Notes under the pieces: model-generated
Seen by the model: the letters and a program-made list of their open reading frames with translations, nothing else
Database searches by the model: none
What the model was told of the DNA's origin: nothing
Shown here: in pieces, positions 22,336 through 35,863 of the stretch
How the letters are laid out: each line of letters opens with the position of its first letter
How positions within the stretch are numbered: the stretch's first letter is position 1
From: Ehretia macrophylla
Lineage: Eukaryota; Streptophyta; Magnoliopsida; Boraginales; Ehretiaceae
Length of the DNA: 64,000 bases
NCBI GenBank assembly: GCA_037974665.1
Contig: CM075771.1
Location: 37,866,425-37,930,424, forward strand
Direction: 5' to 3'
Position numbers and translations under genes: made by a program

Positions 22336-22454
22336 GGTTGCGATCATACCAGGACTAATGCCCCAGATCCCATCAGAACTCCCAAGTAAAGCGTGCTTGG
22401 GCGAGAGTAGTACTAAGATGGGTGACCCCCTGGGAAATCCTCGTGTTGCACCAC
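22336..22454 (+). rRNA. 5S rRNA gene 22
   Basis: Diverged full-length copy with G3T, C18G, A27C, G30A, G48C, T53A, G81A, G102A and C118A. T53A hits box A. Confidence 0.9.
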
Positions 22455-23010
22455 CTTTTCAATTTTTTTTGCCCTGGTTAGGGTTGCCAAGATACTTTAT
22501 CCACCAAATCTCTATTACCGAATCCCACAGAACATTGGGCAAGACAACTTCGCTTCACGTAGAGGTCGGGCCCGCAAACCGAGGGCATAGGGTTTGTGAC
22601 CAGGTCTTCGTCGCTTCGGTGCCCATAACTTTTGATCCGTAGGGAGTTAGGCGCGCATAGCATACAGTTGTAGAGCTCTCTGAGAGCTCTACGACGGGGG
22701 CAGCAGCTTGCTCGCTGTGCCCATTTTTGGAGCACAAAATCGAACGTTTTTATCAGTTTCAGGCCATTTTTCTTCTTTTGCCTTGTTTTTCTGTCCCGGA
22801 TCGTATGTCATGAGCTGTTAAAAGGACGACAACTTGACACACAGTACATCAGAGGGCCCTACAACGTGTCGATATCACGTCTTGTGAGGATGCTGCGTTG
22901 TTGATGCAGATGGGTTGTCGTTAAGCCCATTGGGCCTTTTGAATGGGCCATCTCTCTAGGTTGGCACTGTGAACCGTTAACACGTATAGGAATTATGCAC
23001 TCGACATGAC

Positions 23011-23129
23011 GGGTGCGATCATACCAGCACTAATGCATCGGATCCCATCAGAACTCCTAAGTTAAGCGTGCTTGGGCGAGAGTAGAACTAGGATGGGTGA
23101 CCCCCTGAGAAGTCCTCGTGTTGCACCCC
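23011..23129 (+). rRNA. 5S rRNA gene 23
   Basis: Full-length copy with C28T, G48T, T76A and G98A. Confidence 0.93.
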
Positions 23130-23688
23130 CTTTTCAATTTTTTTTTGCCCTGGTTATGGTTGCCAAGATACTTTATCCATCATATCTCTATTATCGAATC
23201 CCACGGAACATTGGGCAAGACAACTTCGCTTCACGTAGAGGCCGGGCCCGCAAACTGAGGGCGTTGGGTTTGTGACTAGGTCTCCGTCGCTCCGGTGCCA
23301 TTAACTATTGATCCGTAAGGAGTTACGCGGTGCACAGCATACTGTTGCAAAGCTCTCTGAGAGCTCTACGACGGGGGCAGCCAGCTTGCTCACTGTGCCA
23401 GTTTTTGGAGCTCAAAATCGAATGTTTTTATCAGTTTCAGGATATTTTTCTTCTTTTGCCCTATTTTTCCATCCCGTATCGTACATCGTGAGTTGTTAAA
23501 AGGACGACAACCTTACTCGTGGTACATCAGAGGGCCCTACAACGTGTCGATATCACGTCTTGCGAGGATGCTGCGTTGTTAAAGCGGATGGGTTGTTGTT
23601 AAGCCCATTGGGCGTTTTGAATGGGCTATCTCTCTAGGTTGGCACTGTGAACCGTTAACAGATATAGGAATTGTGCCCTCAGCATGAC

Positions 23689-23807
23689 GGGTGCGATCAT
23701 ACTAGCACTAATGCACAGGATCCCATCAGAACTCGGAAGTTAAACGTGCTAGGGCGAGAGTAGTACTAGGATGGGTAACTCCTTAGGAAGACCTCGTGTT
23801 GCACCCA
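23689..23807 (+). rRNA. 5S rRNA gene 24
   Basis: One of the most diverged full-length copies: C15T, C29A, C47G, G56A, T63A, G89A, C92T, C95T, G97A, T103A and C119A. G56A and T63A fall in box A, so it is likely a pseudogene. Confidence 0.87.
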
Positions 23808-24366
23808 CTTTTCAGTTTTTTTTTGCCCTGGTTAGGGTTGCCAAGATACTTTATCCACCAAATCACTATTACCGAATCCCACGGAGCATTGGCCAAGACA
23901 ACTTCGCTTCGCGTAGAGGCCGGGCCCGCAAACCGAGGGCGTAGGGTTTGTGACCAGGTCTCCGTCGCTCCGGTGCCCATAACTTTTGATCGGTAAGAAG
24001 TTACGCGGCGCACAGCATACCGTTTCAAAACTCTCTGAGAGATCTACGACGGGGGCAGCCAGCTTACTTGCATTGCCCATTTTTGGAGACCAAAATCGAA
24101 CGTTTTCATCAGTTTCAAGACACTTTTCTTCTTTTGCCCTATTTTTTCATCCCGGATCGTACGTCGTGAGCTGTTAAAAGGACGACAACCTGACTCGCGG
24201 TACATCAGAGGGCCCTACAACATGTAGATATCACGTCCTGCGAGGATGCTGCGTTGTTGAAGCAGATGGGTTGTCGTTAAGCCCATTGGGCCTTTTGAAT
24301 GGGCCATCTCTCTAGGCTGGCACTGTGAACCATTAACACATATAGGAATTGTGACATCAACATGAC

Positions 24367-24485
24367 GGGTGCGATCATACCAGCACTGGTGCCCCGGATC
24401 CCATCAGAACTCCGAAGTTAAGCGTGCTTGGGCGAGAGTAGTACTAGGATGGGTGACCCCCTGGGAAGTCCTCGTGTTGCACCCC
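24367..24485 (+). rRNA. 5S rRNA gene 25
   Basis: Near-consensus copy with A22G, A23G and A27C only. All three lie outside the internal promoter. Confidence 0.95.
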
Positions 24486-25043
24486 CTTTCCAATTTTTTT
24501 TGCCCTGGTTAGGTTTGCCAAGATACTTTATCCACCAAATCTCTATCACCGAATCCCACGGAATATTGGGCAAGACAACTTCGCATCACGTAGAGGCCGG
24601 GCCCTCAAATCGAAGGCGTAGGGTTTGTGACCAGGTCTCCGTCGCTCCGGCGCCCATAACTTTTGATCCGTAAGGAGTTATGCAGTGCACAGCATACCGT
24701 TGCAAAGCTCTCTGAGAGCTCTACGACGGGGGCAGCCGGCTTGCTCATTGTGCCCATTTTTAGAGCCCAAAATCGAATGTTTTCATCAGTTTCAGGACAC
24801 TTTTCTTCTTTTGCCCTGTTTTTCAGTCCCGAATCGTACGTCATGAGCTGTTAAAAGGAAGACAACCTGACTCAAGGTACATTAGAGGGCCCTACAACGT
24901 GTCGATATAACGTCTTGCGAGGATGCTGCGTAGTTGAAGCGGATGGGTTGTCGTTAAGCCCATTGAGCATTTTGAATGGGCCGTCTCTCTAGGTTGGAAC
25001 TGTGAACCATTAGCACATATAGGAATTGTGCCCTCAACATGAT

Positions 25044-25162
25044 AGGTGCGATCATACCAGCACTAATGTACCGGATCCCATCAGAACTCCGAAGTTAAGC
25101 GTGGTTGGGAGAGAGTAGTACTAGGATGGGTGACCCCTTGGGAAGTCCTCAGGTTGCACCCC
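25044..25162 (+). rRNA. 5S rRNA gene 26
   Basis: Full-length copy with G1A, C26T, C61G, C67A, C95T, G108A and T109G. The -1 base is T. Confidence 0.91.
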
Positions 25163-25724
25163 CTTTTCAATATTTTTTTCCCTGGCTAGGGTTGCCAAGA
25201 TACTGTATCTACCAAATCTCTATTACCGAATCCCACAAAACATTGGGCAAGACAACTTCGCTTCACGTAGAGGCTGGGCCCGCAAACCGAGGGCGTAGGG
25301 TTTGTGACCAGGTCTCCGTCGCTCCGGTGCGCATAACTTTTGATCCGTAATGTATTACGCGGCCCACAGCATACCGTTGCAAAGCTCTCTGAGAGCTCTA
25401 CGACGGGGGCAGCCAGCTTGCTCGCTGTGCCCCTTTTTGGAGCCCCAAAATCGAACATTTTCATCAGTTTCAGGACACTTTTCTTCTTTTGCCCTGTTTT
25501 TCCGTCCCGGATCGTACGTCGTGCGCTGTTAAAAGGATGACAACCTGACTTGCAGTACATTAGAGGGCCCTACAATGTGTCGATATCACGTCTTGCGAGG
25601 ATGCTGCCTTGTTGAAGCAGATGGGTTGTCGTTAAGCCCATTGGGCCTTTTGAATGGGCCATCTCTCTAGGCTGGCACTGTGAACCGTTAACACATATAG
25701 GAATTGTACCCTCAACATGACAGG

Positions 25725-28700
25725 TGTCACGCCCCAACCCGGCCTATGAAGGTTAGACAAGGGTGTGATCTAAACGTTCATAATATTTCACGTACTTAAC
25801 CGTTCATGAAGATTTAACGCTTAACGTTTTCGCCTAAACTCCAAAATTTTTCAGTAAATCGGCAGCAAAACGGCTGTAATTGGGCTATTTGGTTTGACCT
25901 AATTCTCTAAATGCCTCAATTATTCCAATCATTAATCAAATTCCATTAAGGACTCCTATTTGTCACCAACCGATTTGCCTACTAATTTATCTTCAAAGTC
26001 TCGTTTGGTTAATAAGCCTAACATGATAACTATGTCCCGTTTATTTGTCAATTTCCTATCATGCAAGTACCTATTATCCTTTAGTTTGCAAATGAGCACC
26101 TAAGTGAAATTAGATAGAATTAACTTAGTTGATTGTTCATCTAGTGGTTTGAATGCCTACGATAACTACTAATGAAGAAAACGAAAGCAAACAACCTAAT
26201 AAAAGTTCATCCGGTTATAGATAGTACAATCCCATAATTAGACCCAAATTACAACGGTGTCATTTACATCAATAAAATGAGTAGTTTGCAATCAAACACA
26301 ACATCCATATAGCAACCACTTTCAGGCAAAGCACAAAAGCACGTAGGGACAAGCAATCACTCCAAGGAATCATCGTTAGGCACATCATCCTCGAGTACCT
26401 GTTCTTGATCTTCTTCACCTGAGATGATAAAATAGGGTGAGTCCTTATGAACTCAGCGAGGGGGAACGAGAAATAGGTTATGAAACTCATTTTCCGGTTC
26501 AACTTATGAAAATCCTTTTGCAAGCATGAATGTAACAATAATATAAGTACAGGAATAGAAATACCAGTCTTTCCTCCCCGAGGTTCTCTAGGAACCAAGC
26601 GAGAGTACTTATACACACAGTAAAAGGATATGGTGAGCTTTCGCTCTCAAATCAGTTCCAGAATCAGTTGTTGCGGCCGACTTCAAATCATCCCCCAAAC
26701 ACGCCAGGTGGGTGTACTCCGGATGTACCCCGAAATCCTACGACCCAACTCTCCGAGGAAGTCTAGCCCCTAAGCAACAGAGGGAATGGGACCATGGTAG
26801 TCACGGGTGCACCGGCAAGCCCGATGCCGCCAGATGTGCGTGATCGCTACCATGCCAACAGGAAAGGTTGCAACCTTGTATGCAATGCACATTTATGACA
26901 GGTAAACAAGCAAGGCACGATAAGACAGGAAAATTTCACTTGAAGGCATATAGAGTTATATGAAAATTAAATGGGCAGCCATGTAACACATGTAAAACAT
27001 GCCATATAACTCATTAAGAAGTCCACGTGATCAAGTGATAAGATTATTCAACATGCAATGACATCAATCATGGGTTCGGGTGCAAGAAAAGCTTATTTGC
27101 CAACATGCAATGGTCAAAATCACATTTGAAGTTATAAGACATTAACGGGCAGCCCACTAAGCATATAATTCCCACACAATATCCAATTGATCAATTCTTA
27201 GCAAAACTACCTAGTCATTAGGGTTTCCATTTCATGTATATTCGTGCAATTTGGGCCTGAACCCAACTCAAGGTCAATCTCAAACCATGCATCATTTAAT
27301 TCAACATCCTCAAACATTCAAAACAGTCCACACAACATCCCGTAGCTACAATCCCAAGCATCTAATTCAACAAGAGGAGTCACAACAATATTTTCAAGCA
27401 CAACATTAAGTGAAACCCTTACTGCAACAGGCTGTCTTCTCACAATCAATCGGATAAGCAAACAATCTCCAAATTCAGTGAATAAGATGTCAAATTAAAG
27501 CTTAAGAAGTTAACTAAAATGAGAAACAAACCTTGCATCAATTGGAGTTCGGGATCATTAGATATAGCCGAAACAGTGGAATAGCACAAAACTGTCCAGA
27601 TTTGCACACTTTTCAAAAATTGATGTTTTTGTGGTCCTTAGGGTCAGTTTTAGCCTTGGTCCATTTCTGACAAAATTGTCCAGAACTGAAAAATATAGAA
27701 GCACACCAAATTTAATACATTTTGGACATCATTTACTAAGTAAAATATGGTTCGTTCCACAAGGTCAGTGCATCTGTCAAAACCTGCTTCATTTTTCCAG
27801 ATTTCCAAATTTGGTCACATTTTAAAGATTTGCCATTTTGAGGACCTTAGAGTCAAAATTAGCTTCTGCCTATATCTTGGAAAAATGTTCAAAACTGTCC
27901 AAACTAGTCACCTACCAATTTTCATGTATTTTAAACATCATTTTCCTAGCTAAACTTACCTCGAACAGACTGGTCAGAGAGCTGTCAACAATTTCGACTT
28001 CACCTAGCATCATTTTCAAGCCAAGATCTTGCCATGCATGGTTGTTTAAGCTTATGAACGACCATATATCTCAAGTACAGAAGCAAATACACACATTCAT
28101 GAGCATGCATGTGAAGTTTTGAAGAGTTTTCAAAAGGTTTTAACCCTCACCTTTGCAATCAACCACAAAAATGCTCACAACCTTTGTTGATGCACAACCT
28201 TTTCCTTCTCCTTGCTTAGGCGACAACCCAACCAGCTTTTCTCTATTTTTCCTAGCTTAGTGATCAAACTCTTAGTGCATGCATGTAGTTAGGACTTGAT
28301 GAAAAGAATGGGAAGCTTAGTAACTCACCTAGGCCGAAAATGGAGCTTCAATGCACATGCTTGAGGATTTTTGAACTCTAGCTAGCTTGCTTCGACTTTC
28401 TTGATGGCTACTTGACTTGATTTTCTATGTTGTGAGGGAGAGAAGGTATGGAGGTAGCAATGTGAAGCTAGGGCCGAGAGAGAGAGAGAAGTGAGAGGGA
28501 ATTGAGAGAAAGAAAGAGAAATAAAAGAGAAGTGAATGTTTTGAGCACTTGGTCGGCTATTGCTTTGCAAATTCTGATTTTTTGTGTTGTCTTTAGTGTG
28601 ATGTTTGACATGTTAGTGGAGAATGGTGATGTAGCCGAGATGGTGGCTTAGTGTTTAGCAAAGTGTGGCTTTGATGTAAACAAAAGGTATGACAATGTGA

Positions 28701-29230
28701 AGATTTGTCTCAAGCATGCATGAATAAATTATGTTGCTCAAATTTTTCTCTCAAGAACATGGTGTGGTCAGCCAAGGGCTTGCAATTGCTGAAAATTCAG
28801 ATTCTATTTAATGCATTTTAGATTATAATCAGGGTGAAATTTGAGGTGCATTGGTTTTGGGTGAGAATAAAGAATAAGGAATGTTTTGTTTTTAGTAAAT
28901 TTTTGTCTTCTAGTGAATTGGTTTAGGATTATTATATTGATAGTGGACTTTGTAGGATTGTTTAATTGTCTAGTACTTCAAGAAAGATGTTTTCTTGATT
29001 AGCGCGAAGGCACGCTTTCCTAGGTCTAGGCACGCACTACGAGGTAGGACACGAACTACGAGACGAACGCACGTTTTTCAAGTAATTGCACACAATCCTA
29101 AATGAATGCACGTAATTCAATGCATGGCACATAAAATGAACACAATTCTTAAACCTAGGTCATGGCACGCAAATCTAGGTTAGGGCACACGAAGGTAGGT
29201 TTCGCACGCAAATCAGGGTCGGGCCTCACA
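25725..29230 (-). repeat. Element C 3' LTR (in element orientation)
   Basis: 3506 bp. On the plus strand it starts TGTCACGCCCCAACCCGG and ends GGGTCGGGCCTCACA. It includes a (GA)n stretch near 28475-28491 and a GCACG-rich end (about 29000-29230). A block at about 26690-26870 is colinear with a block in the copy A/B LTRs. Confidence 0.88.
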
Positions 29231-29243
29231 TCCTCCCTCCTTA
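29231..29243 (-). other. Element C polypurine tract
   Basis: The minus strand reads TAAGGAGGGAGGA directly before the 3' LTR, the usual plus-strand DNA primer position. Confidence 0.8.
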
Positions 29244-29292
29244 AAAGAATTTTGTCCCGAAATTCAATATTACCTTGAAACAATGCTAGATA

Positions 29293-32200
29293 CTACTGCT
29301 CCTTCTGGTCTCGCCTTTCCCACATTGCTTCTTCGACTCCATGATGATCCCACAGCACTTTCACCATAGGTATAGTTCTGTTGCGCAACTTCCGATCCTG
29401 CTGGTCTAGGATCCGAATGGGCTTCTCCTCGTAGTATAAGTTCTCCCAAAGCTGCAACGGCTCTGGCTCCAAGATATGCGACGGGTCAGGATGATACTTC
29501 CGCAGCATCGAAACATGAAAGACGTCGTGAACATTGGAGAGGTTCTGGGGTAATGCTAGGCGATACGCCAACTTGCCAACCTTCTCAACTATCTCAAATG
29601 GTCCTACAAATCTCGGGCTCAATTTTCCACCCTTGCCATGCTTAATCAGTCCCTTCCGGGGTGATATCTTCAAGAACACCTTGTCGCCAACCTCAAACTC
29701 GAAACTCCGTCTCCGTTGGTCTGCATAACTTTTCTCCCTACTCTGGGCGGTAAGCATCCGTTTCAGGATGAGGTGGATGTTATCAACAGTCTTCATCAGT
29801 TCAGGTAAAAAGGTCGGGTCAAAAGCCTTCGTCTCACCTACTTCATCCCAATAGATTGGGGATCGACACTTACGTCCATACAGCGCGTCGAAAGGGGCCA
29901 TCCCGATCGTGGCCTGATAACTATTGTTGTAGTCGAACTCCACTAGAGATAGATCTCTCCCAGCCTTTCCCGAAGTCTAACACACATGCCCTCAGCATAT
30001 CCTCCAAAATCTGAATAGTTCTCTCCGATTGACCATCCGTTTGAGGGTGATAAGCAGTGCTAAAACTCAATTTCGTCCCCAAAGCTTCTTGCAATCTCTT
30101 CCAAAATCAGGAAGTAAAACGAGGATCCCTATCCGATACAATACTCACAGGCATCCCGTGCAATCTTACAATCTCCGCCACATACATATCTCCCAGTTTC
30201 TCAGGACTATCCTCCTTGTTCATCGGTAAGAAGTGCGCCGACTTAGTCAATCTATCCACTATAACCCAAACGGCGTCACGACCCTTTTGTGATCTGGGCA
30301 AGTCCATAACAAAATCCATAGTTATATGTTCCCATTTCCATTGAGGAATCTCCAACGGCTGAAGTAAACCTACTGGTCGTTGATGTTCTCCTTTGACTCT
30401 CTGGCAAGTCAAACACCGTGCTACAAACTCCGCAATTTCTCTTTTCATGTTATTCCACCAGTAGTGTTGCTTCAAATCCCGATACATCTTTGTTCCGCCG
30501 GGGTGAATAGTATATCTTGAATTATGCGCTTCCTCAAGAATCTTCTTTTTCAGCTTTGGCTCATTGGGAACACAAACCCGGCTCCTAAACCTCCAAACAC
30601 GATCATCATGAAACTTGAAATCTGCATTGCTTTCTTTAATCTTCTGAAATTGTTGGTCCTTCTGTTAAGCCTCTCGCAACTCAGACAACAATGTCGTTTG
30701 AACTTGGGTAGAGGAAAAAAGTAACCCCTTCTCAGTCAATTGTGGTTTCCACAGAAACACTTCCTCCAACAACTCCTGCACCTTGACTTCCAGTTTTGCC
30801 ATGCTTGCTTTTCTTCTTAAGGCATCTGCAACTACATTCGCTTTATCGGGCACATAATTGATTGAGCAGTTATAATCATCCAAAATATCCATCCACCGCC
30901 TTTACCTCATATTCAACTCCTTTTGAGAGAACAAGTAAATACTTCAAACTTGTTACCCCACAGATAATGCCTCCATTTCTTGAGTGCAAACACAATAGCC
31001 GCTAACTCCAAATCATGTGTCGGGTAATTCATCTCATACGGCTTTGGTTTCCTAGAAGCATATGCAATCACTCTTCCATTTTGCATTAATACACATCCCA
31101 GTCCTTCTTTCGAAGCATCGCTATAGATTACAAAACCTTGACTCCCTTCAGGCAATGCAAGAACTGGTGCGGTAGTCAATATTTTCTTCAATTCTTGAAA
31201 GCTGCTCTCACACTTATCATCCCACACGAACTTGGTTTTCTTTTAAGTGAGCTTTGTAAGCGGTCCTGCAATCTTAGAGAAATCCTTCACAAAACTCTGA
31301 TAATAGCTGGCTAGACCAAGAAAACTCCGAACCTCCGTAACATTTTCCGGCTTCTTCCAAGACATCACTGCATCGATCTTTGCTGGATCTACCGCTATTC
31401 CCTCTTGGGATATGATATGCCCCAAAAATGCAATCTGCTGCAACCAAAATTCACACTTGCTAAACTTTGCATACAATTGGTGCTCTCGAAGTTTCTGCAG
31501 TACCAACCGCAGATGTTGCTCATGCTCCTCTTCCGATTTCGAGTATACCAAAATATCATCAATGAAGATCACCACAAACTGGTCCAAGTAGGGTTGAAAC
31601 ACCCTATTCATCAAATCCATAAAAGTTGCAGGGGCATTAGTTAGTCCAAAAGGCATCACCACATATTCATAATGCCCATATCTCGTCCTGAAAGCCGTTT
31701 TAGGTACATCTTCCTTCTTGATCCGCAACTGATAATATCCTTGCCTCAAGTCGAGTTTCGAATACACTTTGGCTCCTTGCAGTTGATCAAATAACTCGTC
31801 AATCAGGGGAAGTGGGTATTTATTCTTGACAGTCACTTGGTTCAATCCTCGGTAGTCAATGCATAGCCTCAACATTCCGTCTTTCTTCTTTACGAAAAGA
31901 ACTGGCGCACCCCACGGTGAAGAACTCGGTTGAACAAACACCTTCTTCAGCAATCCTTGCAATTGATCTTTCAATTCTTGTAGCTCGGCCGGTGCCATAC
32001 GATAGGGAGCTTTAGATATCGGCTGGGCGCCTGGCAGCAACTCTATAACAAACTCGATCTCCCAATTTGGGGGTAAACCAGGTAATTCTTATGGAACACA
32101 TCTGCATAGTCTTTGATCACAGGCATCTCCTTCAATTTAGCTTTATCCGACGGCTTGTTGATAAGGTAAGCCAAGTATCCGCTGCACCCTTTCATCAAGG

Positions 32201-33249
32201 ACTTCACTGCTTTTGTAGATGAAATGATGGAACTCCCGGTGAAATCTCTACGACCCAAAATTTTCAGTATCGGTTGATCAGGTACCCGGAACGTTATAAT
32301 CTTTGCCCGGCAATCCAGTTGGACATGATGTTTTGCCAGCCAGTCCATCCCTAAAATGACCTCATAGTCTCGAAAAGGTAATACAATAAGATTGGTTGAG
32401 AATTCCCTATCCTTAATTTGGATTTTACATGCTTTACAAGCTGAACTAGTTACAAGTTTAGAACCCATTGGAGTACCAACTTCTACTTCATATGGCAAAC
32501 ATACAACTTTCAATTTCACACGCTCCACACATAAGGGAGTAATAAATGAAGGAGTAGCACCCGGATCAATTAACACCTTAAAAGGTTGATTCAGTATGAA
32601 GAATGTACCTTCAACAACAGCGGTCTCATCTGGAATCTCCTTGCACTCGATATCATAGGCTCGAGCCTGGACCCTAGGAACTGGAGTCTTGCCTCTACCG
32701 GCTGGTTTACCCTGATTCTTCCCTGCCTGACGTTTAGGGCAATCCTTGATCTGATGCTGATCACTGCCGCACCTCATACATCGTCCCAACTTCCTTCAAT
32801 ACTGGGCCTCGGTATGCCCCTTCCTGTCACAATATGAACAGCTGACGGACTGAGTAGTAGGTGAACTACCTGTGGATCCGCGGGCAGAAGAGGCTGATGA
32901 CGCTTTCGTCAGGCCACGGTTATTCCCTGGTCTGTTCTGGCTCTGGCCCTGACTGCGACTCTGACTCTGAAATTTCCTCTGCTAACTTGGAGGCTGGTAT
33001 GGTTTCTTGTTGGGCTGACTCGAACCGGCTCCATCTAGTTTCCACTTCTCAACTCGAGAGGCAGCAGCAAAGAAGGCAGAGTAAGTAGTGAAGTCATGAG
33101 AAGCTAACTGGTCCGAAATTTTTTGCCTCAATCCAATAGTAAATTTCCACATTTTTGCCTCCGGAGTACAAACCATATATTGACCATAATGGGACAGTCG
33201 ATCAAAACGAGCCTCGTACTGGGCCACCGTCATATTACCCTGGGTCAAG
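29293..33249 (-). pseudogene. Element C gag-pol remains (fossil)
   Basis: From high to low coordinates the minus strand shows: the middle of gag; zinc knuckles (CMRCGSDQHQIKDC); an aspartic-protease region (LIDPGATPSF, ILGMDWL); reverse transcriptase ([23 protein letters not shown]); RNase H ([15 protein letters not shown]); integrase (VSDRDPRF, and a GPF-type module RFVGPFEI); and a chromodomain-like tail ([16 protein letters not shown]). This is the standard Ty3/gypsy chromovirus order. The reading frame is not continuous and no functional product is expected. Confidence 0.9.
33245..33249. repeat. Target duplication of copy B, left
   Basis: TCAAG, matched exactly at 40218-40222 on the other side of copy B. 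Confidence 0.9.
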
Positions 33250-35863
33250 TGTGATACCCCGAACCTGGCATGTATTCAATAGCATTTAAAGTTCATTTAA
33301 ATTGCATTTTATTGACCTTTCACCTTCTTTGACCAAACTAGTTGACTTTTCATCTACATTGACCAACTAGGACAAGGTTGGAATTTTTGAAATGTTTAAT
33401 AAAAGGCAAACTTGGGATTAGAAATAAAAAAATGCAATGTTAAGTTAGTCAAATTTTGGGTCAACTTTGGAATTAAATATGAACCAATTGGGGAAGAGTT
33501 AGGTAGCAAATTATATATAGTTGAAAAGTTCTATGAGTCTAGTTTCTGAGGCTTCAAACTGTTCGTGAATTGGAGTTTTCTAGAAGAAGTTATGCCCGTT
33601 TTCGTAAGGTCGCGCATAGCTGTTTTGGTTTAGCGGGTTGACCGAATCTTTGACCTTTGACTTCTTGTCATTTTTTTTCCTAAATAAGCAGAATGCAAAC
33701 GAAAAAACAGAGAAGAAAGGCTTGAAGCCATGAGGAAAAGAAAGAGAAAAAGAAAGAAAAAAATTTCAAAACAAATCATCAAATCTTCGCGTGAGCTTGC
33801 ACGGGGTGGTTTTCGAGGCATCCTACGAGGTTTCCCTAGCATCTAGGAGCGTCTAAGGTGAGGGCTTCATCGTTATTTGCGCATTTGAAAATGTTGAACA
33901 TAAACTTTAATTTTTGTGATTTAACCGTAGGTTGTTATTTTGTCCGTTTCATTGCTTAAAGTATGTTTCCTAGCAATCGTAGAACACGTATTTATAGCTT
34001 TTTACCATTTTTTGCTGTTGAATATTGAAATTGAAATATAAATTGTTAGTTGAATAGTATTTTATGAATAGTAAACCCTTGAAATGATAAAGTTGCGTTG
34101 TTATGCTGTTTGTTGATGTGAAAAGGTGCTAGGTATGCTAGAATGCCTAAATGCATGATTTGTTTAGGTTGCGTAATGGAAAAAATGAGAAAAATGCCTT
34201 GGTGAAAGTTAGGGTCGTTTAGGTCGAGTTTAGCATTTTCTCGTTTTGCGTGATGGCATTGTTTCAGGAGGCCATGGAAGCACTTTTGGTGCGATTATGG
34301 TGTTGGTTGGGTGTTTCGTTAGTATAGTTGTAGTTCAAATGAGCAAAGGGGAAAATCGGTACTTTGCGTGAATTCCAGGGTTAAGTAGGGTTTCGGGGTC
34401 TTTAGACGTGCCTTATAGTGACCTAGGAGGATTGGTGAAGTCGGTTTCCAAAACTCATGGCTCGTTTGAAAGTAGTAGAGTTTGGTAAGTTGGGGTCATT
34501 TTCATGATTTTGTGTGTTTTCATAGAATATTGCTTATAGAATGCTTATGGTCCCTATAGAATGCTTATAATGCCTATAGAATACTTGTTATTGCTTGATA
34601 ATGTTAGTTGATGTTGTTGTTGTTACTTGTTTGATTGTAAATGCTTGTTAATGCTTATTACGCTTGTTAGAGTTGATTATTGATTGAAATGTTTAACAAT
34701 TGTTGATAATGCTTGATATCTCGTTTATCTCCTCTATTCTGTATTGTTGTGCTATCGCTCGTTTATTGCCTTGTATCGAGTCTTGCATTGCATAGTGTCA
34801 GCCCGTGAGTGATAGGCCTCTCTGGGTAGCCTCGGGTTGCCAGTGTTGGTTGCTCTAGCTCCGTAGCTATTCCCTCTTCTCGCTTGGGTTGCCTCCTAGG
34901 GAGATTTGGGTCGTAGATTGATGGATACTTCTAGGGTATTCCAATCTGGTGTTATAAGGTGGTTGCGCGCTTATTGTCATCGTTGTCAACATCAAGCTCG
35001 AGATTGATGTATCACTCGTGAAATGGTACATTGCTCGTATGAGTGAACCGTAGCCTTCAGAGTGTGGTATAGCTTTGAATGGTTGTGTTAATGCTTTCAG
35101 TAATTGCTTATTGTATTGATTGTTTGTCTTGATTGCTTATTTATCAGTTATATTGCTTAACTGTCTTATTTGCATTGCATGACTTTCTTTCTCTCCAATT
35201 CGATATCTGTCTCGCCCTCACTGAGTATACATGTTGTGTATACTCACTCCTCACCACCACATTTCAGGAAATGTCATGTTAGCTGGAAAGTTCGTGATTT
35301 CGTGAAAGTTCATTGCCTGAAGAGTTGTCTTGCGTGCGTATGTGGCTTGAGTGTCGAAGTTTGTAAAGATGTACATATGTTGTTTGTATTTATTGTCAAA
35401 AGAAATGTAATTTAAATTTAGCTAAGTAGCTGAGGTGAATTGATAAGCTAGTTTCTGTAATCAGTTAGCATAGCTTAACTTCAATGCATGTCTGTAATGT
35501 CCAAAGGAAAAGAGTTAGAATGGCAAGATAGTTTATTTTATGCAGTAGCTTAGTATGGTTTAACCGTCTAGTTCGAATGTACTTGTCAAAAATGAAAAGA
35601 GATAGGTTAGCTTTTAAATTGGAAATGTATGTATACTTGCTGAGTTTAAATTGTTGAGAACCGAGGCTCGGATGGCCTTGAGGTGGTTTTGAATGTTTGG
35701 ACATGGTATTGGTCCACTTATATGCTATCGCAGGTTTTACATTTAGCCTAGAAACAGGGGAGACTCCATCCGTTTTCCTTGAAAATTATGCTCGGGTTTG
35801 GTTTGGGTTGTGATTAGATCGATTGATAGAACTCCCGGTCTCGAGAGGGATCGGGGTGTTATA
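33250..35863 (+). repeat. Copy B 5' LTR
   Basis: 2614 bp, starting TGTGATACCCCGAACCTGG. It contains the hairpin GAGTATAC-7 nt-GTATACTC at about 35223-35245, followed by CACATTTCAGG. The end reads ATCGGGGTGTTATA, where the 3' LTR has TGTTACA. Confidence 0.9.

Larger units (their letters stand above)
20555..25724 (+). repeat. 5S rDNA array, block 3 (genes 20-26)
   Basis: Seven 5S genes at 675-678 bp spacing, nearly all with class II spacers (GTACATC and GGCACTG). The block ends with the promoter region of a further 5S gene and only its first three bases (25722-25724), where element C begins. Confidence 0.95.

Noticed and set aside
25725-29230. A host gene in the AT-rich stretch before the minus-strand pol
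   Set aside because: The whole stretch is repeated at 40993-44560 and, in the other orientation, at 55468-59030, so it is LTR.
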